The notes beneath the pieces were generated by a model, which saw only the letters and a program-made list of their open reading frames with translations, searched no databases and had not been told where the DNA came from. Source: Prosthecobacter debontii (lineage in GTDB: Bacteria > Verrucomicrobiota > Verrucomicrobiia > Verrucomicrobiales > Akkermansiaceae). From it: a stretch of DNA of 7,721 nucleotides. Made by a program: the position numbers and the translations under genes. Location of the stretch: positions 1 to 7,721 of the forward strand of contig CAMCYT010000120.1 of assembly GCA_945885485.1 (NCBI GenBank). The letters are read 5' to 3'. Below are positions 1-4,306 of the stretch, piece by piece (the stretch's first letter is position 1; every line of letters begins with the position of its first letter).

Positions 1-76
1 AGTTCCTTCTGAAATTTTGTTTTCAACCAAGATTAACCCAGTGTTTTGAAAAATGAGGCTGGGGTTTCTGGTATGA

Positions 77-90
77 GGAATTTGAATTCC
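77..90. repeat. Short perfect palindrome upstream of the oxidoreductase gene
   Basis: GGAATT-TG-AATTCC is a perfect inverted repeat with 6-base arms and a 2-base centre, ending 8 bases before the ATG at 99. It lies where a transcription start or leader would be expected, so it could be an operator, but nothing identifies a binding protein. A weak promoter-like pair, TTGAAA at 46-51 and an extended -10-like TGGTATGAG at 69-77, lies just upstream; its spacing of about 20 bases is too long to trust. The rest of 1-98 shows no gene. Confidence 0.3.
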
Positions 91-98
91 ATAAATCT

Positions 99-1481
99 AT
101 GACCCAACCATACCCATTCAGTAGTCGCCGTAATTTCCTCAAAGGCATCACCGCAACTACCGCCGCTGGTATCGCGATTCCAAATCTTCTGCTTCGCGCT
201 CAAGACACACCCGCGAGCAAACGTGTCGCCGTGGGCTGCATCGGTGTGGGTGGACGCGGCTTCAATGATTTGATGAACGTCTCGAAAGACAACGAAATCG
301 TCGCGATCTGCGATGTGGATGCCGGACATCTTGCAAAAGCCGCTGAAAAATTCCCTAACGCGCGCCAATATAAAGATTTTCGTGAACTGTTAGAAAAAGA
401 AAAGAGCCTGGATGGAGTTGTGATCTCCACTCCCGATCACTCGCATTATCCCGCAGCGATGCATGCTATTTCTCTCGGCAAGCACATCTGCGTGCAAAAG
501 CCATTGGTTAACACCCTTTGGGAAGCGAACCAACTTCATCAAGCCGCCAGGAAAAAAGGCATCATCACCCAGATGGGCAATCAAGGTCACACCTACGAGG
601 AAAACCGTTTGCTGAAAGAATGGTTCGACGCGGGCGTTGTCGGCAAAGTGAAGGAAATCTATGTCTGGACCAACCGTCCGATCTGGCCGCAGGGCAAGGC
701 AGCGGATTTCAAACCTGCACAACCCGTCCCGGGAAATCTTGATTGGGATCTCTGGCTCGCCGCCATTCCCGATCGCCCATACAGCCCAGACATCCATCCG
801 TTCAAATGGCGCGGACATTTCGAATACGGCAGCGGTGCACTTGGCGACATGGGTTGCCACAATCTCGATCCGCTTGTTTGGTCACTCGGACTCGGGGTTC
901 CTAACCGGATCAATGCCACTGCCGATGGTCTAACAGAAATTGCATGGCCACGCGGCGCGAAGGTCGAATACATTTGGGACGAAGTCCCCAGCCACGACCA
1001 AATCAAACTCTACTGGTATGAAGGCAAAAACACTGATGGCTCGCCTTGCATGCCGCCCCAACCCCAAGGCCTCACTCAACCTCTCAGCGATACCGGTTTC
1101 TATGTCGTCGGTTCCGACGGCATCGTTTACAACCAAGGCAGCCAAGTGCAGAAACTCACCATCCTACCCGAAGCACGCTCCGTAGAATTTCTAGCCAACC
1201 CGCCCGCGAAAACCCTCGATCGCAGTCCGTCTCCCGGAAACTCGGAACGCGAATGGGCGCTGGCGATCAAACAAGGCAAACCGTTTCCTTTCATGTCACA
1301 GTTCGATTACTCCGTGCCTCTAACAGAACTTTGCCTGTTAGGCTGCCTCGCCATCCGCACTGGCCAACCCATAATCTGGGATCAGAAAACCTCCACTGCG
1401 CTCAACAACGCAGCCGCCAACCAACTCGTCAAACGCGCCCAATACCGCAAAGGCTGGGAATACGCAGCGAAGGATATTTGA
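99..1481 (+). CDS. Tat-exported Gfo/Idh/MocA family oxidoreductase
   Basis: This 460-residue protein is a predicted NAD(P)-dependent dehydrogenase of the Gfo/Idh/MocA family, which oxidises or reduces sugars, inositols and related polyols. The N terminus carries a twin-arginine signal, SRRNFLK at residues 9-15, followed by a hydrophobic stretch to about residue 32 and possible cleavage near residue 35, so the folded enzyme probably acts in the periplasm. The Rossmann nucleotide-binding loop is GCIGVGGRG (residues 47-55 approximately), followed by an acidic CDVD near 71-74. The usual EKP motif appears as QKP (133-135), with its lysine kept. A conserved GDMGCHNLDP segment near 249-258 holds a histidine expected in the C-terminal catalytic domain. 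The start is set by the Tat motif; no close Shine-Dalgarno is seen. The substrate cannot be read from the sequence. PVC bacteria often carry many paralogues for polysaccharide breakdown, but no neighbour here confirms such a role. Confidence 0.9.
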   Translation: MTQPYPFSSRRNFLKGITATTAAGIAIPNLLLRAQDTPASKRVAVGCIGVGGRGFNDLMNVSKDNEIVAICDVDAGHLAKAAEKFPNARQYKDFRELLEKEKSLDGVVISTPDHSHYPAAMHAISLGKHICVQKPLVNTLWEANQLHQAARKKGIITQMGNQGHTYEENRLLKEWFDAGVVGKVKEIYVWTNRPIWPQGKAADFKPAQPVPGNLDWDLWLAAIPDRPYSPDIHPFKWRGHFEYGSGALGDMGCHNLDPLVWSLGLGVPNRINATADGLTEIAWPRGAKVEYIWDEVPSHDQIKLYWYEGKNTDGSPCMPPQPQGLTQPLSDTGFYVVGSDGIVYNQGSQVQKLTILPEARSVEFLANPPAKTLDRSPSPGNSEREWALAIKQGKPFPFMSQFDYSVPLTELCLLGCLAIRTGQPIIWDQKTSTALNNAAANQLVKRAQYRKGWEYAAKDI

Positions 1482-1487
1482 CCACTA

Positions 1488-1907
1488 TTAGATGCAATCA
1501 AGTCCTTCCGTTTCGGCGGCAATGTTGAGGCGTTGATCCGCACACGCAAAAGCAAGTTTTTGAACACCGGCCGCTTCTAGCGAAAGCGCAGCTGCCAACT
1601 GAAGACTATCGGCAGCTCGAAGCGGATGAGTACGCAAAAGCCTGAGCGCAAGCTTGCGAACCGCGGGAGTTGGATTGACCTCATGCCAAGCACTCGCAAG
1701 ATCACCCAGACGATCACGCGCGAGCTTAGCTGCAGCAGCATCCATCGAACCCTCACGCACACGACGCTGAAGAGCGGATTCAACTTCGACAGGTGTCGCC
1801 CACCAAACGGCGAGTTGGGGGTCAGCCTGAAGCTGCTCGAGGCGCCCCGAACTTTCCAATTCGGCAACAAGCAAGGCAACCAAAGCTGAACTATCCCAAA
1901 AAATCAT
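1488..1907 (-). CDS. vapC: PIN-domain ribonuclease toxin, VapC type
   Basis: This 139-residue protein is a PIN-domain toxin, a metal-dependent ribonuclease that blocks translation when freed from its antitoxin. The family's acidic metal-binding residues are all visible: D5 in FWDSSALV, E41 (or E43) in TPVEVESAL, D100 in LRAADSLQLAAAL, and D124 in CADQRLNIAA. The length is normal and the frame is intact, so it should be active. The gene overlaps the upstream antitoxin gene by 4 bases (ATGA) and has a strong ribosome site inside the antitoxin's last codons, which implies translational coupling. Its stop codon (TAA, 1490-1488) lies 6 bases from the stop of the convergent oxidoreductase gene. The RNA target, often an initiator tRNA or 23S rRNA in this family, cannot be inferred. 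Because the partner is Phd/YefM-like rather than a classical VapB, the symbol names the toxin family, not a proven orthologue. Confidence 0.88.
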   Translation of the reverse strand: MIFWDSSALVALLVAELESSGRLEQLQADPQLAVWWATPVEVESALQRRVREGSMDAAAAKLARDRLGDLASAWHEVNPTPAVRKLALRLLRTHPLRAADSLQLAAALSLEAAGVQKLAFACADQRLNIAAETEGLDCI

Positions 1908-2191
1908 CGATCGTCCTCCCTGTCATCGAGGATTGCGGCGGTGAGTGAGTGCCCAATAGCTGTCGCGGGACGGGGTGCGGCGAGAAACGCTGCGAGATCA
2001 AATCCGCGCTCCGGAGGAGAAAGTAACCCGCTTGCATGGATTGCACCAAGTGCAGGCTCTGTTGCGTCCAGGGGCTGAAGTCGCGCCACGGGCTTATCTC
2101 TTTCCGTGATTAGGATCGTTTCGCCGTGCTTTACCCGATCAATCAGCCGACTGAATTGATTTTTAGCAGTGGCAATATTAGCTATGTTCAT
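1904..2191 (-). CDS. Phd/YefM-family antitoxin, partner of the PIN toxin
   Basis: This 95-residue protein has the hallmark N terminus of Phd/YefM antitoxins: MNIANIATAKNQFSRLIDRV, then HGETILITERDKPVARLQPL up to about residue 40. In the family this part folds as the DNA-binding dimer that represses the operon, while the less conserved acidic C-terminal part (here ending DDREDDR) wraps around and inhibits the toxin. It is first in a two-gene operon and its stop overlaps the toxin start by 4 bases. The ATG at 2191 is preferred because it gives the canonical N terminus. No Shine-Dalgarno precedes it, and a promoter with a consensus -35 places transcription near the start codon, so translation may be leaderless. 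Three inverted half-sites cover the start codon and probably form the autoregulatory operator. A Phd-type antitoxin with a PIN toxin is a known mixed pairing. Confidence 0.88.
   Translation of the reverse strand: MNIANIATAKNQFSRLIDRVKHGETILITERDKPVARLQPLDATEPALGAIHASGLLSPPERGFDLAAFLAAPRPATAIGHSLTAAILDDREDDR
1914..1919 (-). promoter_or_regulatory. Ribosome binding site of the vapC-type toxin gene
   Basis: Read on the - strand, GGAGGA stands 6 bases before the ATG of the toxin (within AGGGAGGACGATCGATG). It is the strongest Shine-Dalgarno in the window and lies in the last codons of the antitoxin gene. Together with the ATGA overlap it fixes the toxin start and suggests reinitiation by ribosomes that finish the antitoxin. 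Confidence 0.75.
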
Positions 2192-2206
2192 ATAGCTAAG
2201 TTAGCT
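2178..2206. promoter_or_regulatory. Probable TA operator: three alternating half-sites over the antitoxin start
   Basis: On the + strand TTAGCTAT (2178-2185) and ATAGCTAA (2192-2199) form a perfect 8-base inverted repeat around GTTCAT, which contains the complement of the antitoxin ATG. ATAGCTAA and the next TTAGCT (2201-2206) form a second perfect inverted repeat, AGCTAA-G-TTAGCT (2194-2206). Three half-sites in alternating orientation across a TA promoter are typical of cooperative binding by antitoxin or antitoxin-toxin complexes. The role is inferred from position and symmetry. Confidence 0.6.
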
Positions 2207-2225
2207 CTTTTGTTTAAAATGTCAA
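2197..2225 (-). promoter_or_regulatory. Candidate promoter of the phd-vapC operon
   Basis: The - strand has a perfect -35 hexamer TTGACA (2225-2220). Spacings of 16-17 bases lead to weak -10 matches TAACTT or AACTTA (about 2203-2197), which overlap the operator. Transcription would begin within a few bases of the antitoxin ATG, giving a leaderless or nearly leaderless message. The -35 is strong evidence and the -10 is not. Confidence 0.45.
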
Positions 2226-2242
2226 TATAGATAAAGAAAGAA

Positions 2243-3514
2243 TCAATGATCCTCCTCCAAACTTGGGTTCGGGATGTGGGTGAAGCTGATTCTCATCGGC
2301 GCGCTGTCTCTAGCATCCTGGACGGAGCCTAGGTAAACCGCATCGCGGCCGTAGCGGGCGCGAAGCTTATCCAAGGTGGCATCGAGACGTTGGTGTTTTT
2401 CCTTGGTCTGTGGGATTTCGGTTTCCGCATCGTCTTCGGCGATCAGCGTGGCGAAGAGTTCCGGGGTGAAATTGTTGCGTTCGACCAAATGCGTGAGCGT
2501 GACGGCGACCTGAATCAGATGCGCGCGGGCATCGGGGCGATCTCGCCAAATTTTTCCTAACAGATGAATGAGCTGAATCGTGGAATCGGTTTCAGGAAAA
2601 CGCATTGTAGGAGTCCATCTTTCGCCTCGGAAAAATGACAAGTGCATGGTCAGCGCGCCGGTGAGCATACCATGGGAGCGCAGGCGTTCGCAGGCTTTGT
2701 GAAGGAGTTTGCACAGGATGGGCCAGGCTTTATTTGGATCGCGGAAATCCGGCGGTAGGACATGGCTGTGACCGATGGATTTTTTCGCGGAAACGATATC
2801 CGGAATTTCCTCACCACGAATGAGGTGCCAGAATCGATCTCCCATCACCCCACCCCATGCTTGGTGGAGTAATTCTTTAGGCGCGGTGCAGAGTTTCTGT
2901 ACCGTGTGGATTCCAGCGGCGTGCATGCGCACCTCCATATTTCTGGCGATCCCGTTGAAGTCGCGTAGTCCGAGCTCGTAAAGCACCTCCGGTAAATCGC
3001 GATGTTCGATGAAAAACAAACCATCGGGTTTGCGCATCTTGCTCGCCGTTTTTGCAAGGTAACGATTTGGTCCTACCCCGATTGAAACTTTAATCACCGG
3101 TGAAACTTCTCGTGCGATGGTAGATTTGATTTTCTCCGCGATGCCGCGCACCACCGAAACTTCGCGGAGATTGAGCGGCAGCCACGCCCACATTTCATCG
3201 ATGCTGAGGACTGCCTCAACATGGATGCAATCTTCCACTGCGGCGATGATTTGGTGATGAAATCGGATGTATTCGGCGGGTCTGCTTTCGACAATCGCGA
3301 TGCCCGGACACATCACCCGCGCGTCGCTGATCCGCGTGCCGGTTTTCACTCCGTAAGCTTTGGCCTCATACGAAGCCGCGATGCATGAACTGGTCTCCGC
3401 CATCACCGGAGCCACCCCAACCGGCCGACCCCGCAAGCTCGGATTGAGGTGCTGCTCGACGCTTGCGAAATAGGAATCACAATCGACAAACAAGGCGGTG
3501 AGAGGACGAGACAC
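2243..3514 (-). CDS. Y-family translesion DNA polymerase (DinB/UmuC superfamily)
   Basis: This 423-residue polymerase copies past damaged template bases. The palm motif VDCDSYFASVE (residues 10-20) holds D11 and D13, with F16 at the expected steric-gate position. The second acidic motif SIDE supplies D106 and E107, so all three metal-binding carboxylates are present, unlike ImuB-type proteins that have lost them. The fingers motif CIAASYEAKAYGVKTG (about 44-59) and the palm motif SIGVGPNRYLAKTASKMRKPDGL (about 144-166) follow. A helix-hairpin-helix-like thumb lies near 181-215, then a little-finger domain and a C-terminal LRARYGRDAVYLG segment (384-396). The usual SIDEAYLD reads SIDEMWAW here. 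No clear clamp-binding motif is seen; PELF near 351-354 is at best degenerate. The start is GTG at 3514, with a stop codon two codons upstream in frame. A LexA-like operator precedes the gene, pointing to SOS control. No imuA or dnaE2 partner is nearby. Confidence 0.9.
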   Translation of the reverse strand: MSRPLTALFVDCDSYFASVEQHLNPSLRGRPVGVAPVMAETSSCIAASYEAKAYGVKTGTRISDARVMCPGIAIVESRPAEYIRFHHQIIAAVEDCIHVEAVLSIDEMWAWLPLNLREVSVVRGIAEKIKSTIAREVSPVIKVSIGVGPNRYLAKTASKMRKPDGLFFIEHRDLPEVLYELGLRDFNGIARNMEVRMHAAGIHTVQKLCTAPKELLHQAWGGVMGDRFWHLIRGEEIPDIVSAKKSIGHSHVLPPDFRDPNKAWPILCKLLHKACERLRSHGMLTGALTMHLSFFRGERWTPTMRFPETDSTIQLIHLLGKIWRDRPDARAHLIQVAVTLTHLVERNNFTPELFATLIAEDDAETEIPQTKEKHQRLDATLDKLRARYGRDAVYLGSVQDARDSAPMRISFTHIPNPSLEEDH

Positions 3515-3548
3515 GCCTCAGAGTGTGTCGGGCTGGGTGAAATGATCA

Positions 3549-3583
3549 ACTTAAAAGTGTTCTTATGAACACTTTTAAGTGTT
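3549..3583. repeat. 32-bp palindrome with a third overlapping arm, in the higA-polymerase gap
   Basis: Perfect 14-base arms (3549-3562 and 3567-3580) surround a TTAT centre and contain the LexA-like box. The heptamer AAGTGTT occurs three times in alternating orientation (3555-3561, 3568-3574 inverted, 3577-3583). A second palindrome, AACACTT-TT-AAGTGTT (3568-3583), therefore overlaps the first and touches the higA stop codon. The stem is AT-rich and is not followed by a T tract on either strand, so it is a poor intrinsic terminator. It fits an operator wider than the LexA core or a second regulator's site. Confidence 0.7.
3558..3571. promoter_or_regulatory. Putative LexA operator (SOS box) of the Y-family polymerase gene
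   Basis: TGTTC-TTAT-GAACA matches exactly the 14-bp palindromic LexA motif TGTTC-N4-GAACA reported for Verrucomicrobia (work on Verrucomicrobium spinosum). It lies 43 bases upstream of the polymerase GTG. On the - strand it coincides with a plausible -10, CATAAG (3567-3562), placed 16 bases after a -35-like TTGCCT (3589-3584), so a bound repressor would block initiation. I saw no other full match in the window. That LexA binds it is inference. Confidence 0.75.
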
Positions 3584-3911
3584 AGGCAATCGCTCGAACC
3601 TGTTTCCTGAGATCTCCGTTTTTTTCGTGATAGGCTTTTTGGAAATCGAACTGACCTTGCAAACGGATCAGTAAATCTCCCGGCACACCGAAACAAAGCT
3701 GGAAGCGCAAAGCGATGCCAGCGCTAACGCCTTTACGCTGGCGGATCACATCGCTGAGCTGAGCCTTACTGATTTTCATCGCCTTCGCAGCCTCGATCTG
3801 AGTGATTCCATGATGGGCGATGGTTTCACGAATGATGGCCGAGGCAGGATTAGCGATCGGCTTAGGAACTTTAAGTGGATCTCGTGGAATGGATATCGAA
3901 TTGGTTTTCAT
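3582..3911 (-). CDS. higA: HigA-like helix-turn-helix antitoxin
   Basis: This 109-residue protein resembles HigA/VapI antitoxins, which neutralise a HigB-type mRNA interferase and repress their own operon. Residues about 20-34 (ANPASAIIRETIAHH) match the family's first helix. The XRE-type helix-turn-helix spans roughly 37-60, with TQIEAAKAMKISKAQLSDVI and an RQRKGVSAGIALRF extension. The family signature of an ALR segment followed by FG and then LQ-x(2)-FD is present (ALRFQLCFGVPGDLLIRLQGQFDFQKA, quoted in part, residues 67-93). It follows the toxin gene by 12 bases, the toxin-first order usual for higBA. The ATG at 3911 has no good Shine-Dalgarno. Its stop codon lies just beyond the LexA-bearing palindrome, and the -35 proposed for the polymerase overlaps its last codons. 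Confidence 0.85.
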   Translation of the reverse strand: MKTNSISIPRDPLKVPKPIANPASAIIRETIAHHGITQIEAAKAMKISKAQLSDVIRQRKGVSAGIALRFQLCFGVPGDLLIRLQGQFDFQKAYHEKNGDLRKQVRAIA

Positions 3912-3923
3912 TTCCGGTTGGTT

Positions 3924-4229
3924 TCAGTGGGTGTCTTCAATTTTTACGAGTTCAACGTTTTTCATTTCCATGTTTTCCCATTGGAAAGTGATACGCCATG
4001 GGGATTTTCGCGAATCCGCATCGATGGAATATTTCGAGCTTCCTTTGAGCTTGTGATAAAACAGGAAGGGCATGAGTAAGAGTGCTTTTTCATCGGCTTC
4101 ATTGAGTATCGCGAGACGCTCGAAAGCTTTGACGGAGTTAAGATTCCCAAGAAATTTTGTTTCTTTGCGGCTTAATTCCTCACCTAGGAAGATTTTTTCT
4201 GTGGTGGTGTCAGCAAAGCTTTTGATCAC
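3924..4229 (-). CDS. higB: HigB-like RelE-superfamily mRNA interferase toxin
   Basis: This 101-residue protein fits the HigB branch of the RelE superfamily, ribosome-dependent ribonucleases. The N terminus MIKSFADTTTEKIFLGE (1-17) and the region KLKGSSKYSIDADSRKSPWRITFQW (in parts, residues 60-84) match the family frame of IKSF, then LKG, then WRI-x-F, and it ends in VELVKIEDTH, like the typical C terminus with a final histidine. R79 of WRI is the most likely functional arginine. The SIR segment of many HigB proteins reads SID here, and a few extra residues (ADSRKSP) separate it from WRI, so activity is not certain. The start is GTG at 4229, chosen because it gives the canonical MIKSF opening. 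The gene is toxin-first with higA 12 bases downstream. Its base composition looks more AT-rich than tex and the oxidoreductase, a hint of acquisition. Confidence 0.8.
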   Translation of the reverse strand: MIKSFADTTTEKIFLGEELSRKETKFLGNLNSVKAFERLAILNEADEKALLLMPFLFYHKLKGSSKYSIDADSRKSPWRITFQWENMEMKNVELVKIEDTH

Positions 4230-4236
4230 TCGATTA

Positions 4237-4264
4237 CAAATACACTAAAAGGTGACCACATCAA
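4237..4264 (-). promoter_or_regulatory. Weak candidate promoter of higBA
   Basis: On the - strand TTGATG (4264-4259) and TATTTG (4242-4237) stand 16 bases apart, ending 7 bases before the GTG of higB. The -10 matches the consensus only in its first three bases. A leaderless or very short leader would result. No Shine-Dalgarno is visible before the GTG. Confidence 0.3.
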
Positions 4265-4290
4265 GTATGGATTCGCTTTTTTGTGTATTT
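4238..4290. repeat. Separated inverted repeat in the tex-higB gap
   Basis: AAATACAC (4238-4245) and GTGTATTT (4283-4290) are perfect 8-base inverted copies, 37 bases apart, bracketing the candidate higB promoter and a small GGT-G-ACC palindrome at 4251-4257. They could be distant HigA half-sites. The gap after tex (4230-4306) is AT-rich and shows no GC-rich hairpin, so tex may lack an intrinsic terminator here. Confidence 0.35.
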
Positions 4291-4306
4291 TTTATTAAAC
4301 ACCTAC

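Noticed and set aside
390..860. Open - strand frame of 156 codons inside the oxidoreductase gene
   Set aside because: It is antisense to a conserved coding region and shows no family motif or plausible start signal; a shadow frame.
1046..1528. Open + strand frame of 160 codons overlapping the oxidoreductase 3' half
   Set aside because: It lies in another frame of a confidently identified gene and gives a low-complexity, Arg/Pro/Thr-rich product with no recognisable domain.
3549..3580. The large palindrome as a rho-independent terminator of higBA
   Set aside because: The stem is AT-rich and is not followed by a T run on either strand; the exact LexA motif at its centre gives a better explanation.
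4281..4306. GTGT...ACAC hairpin with A/T runs after tex as a terminator
   Set aside because: The stem is only four to five base pairs with a long loop, too weak to call.
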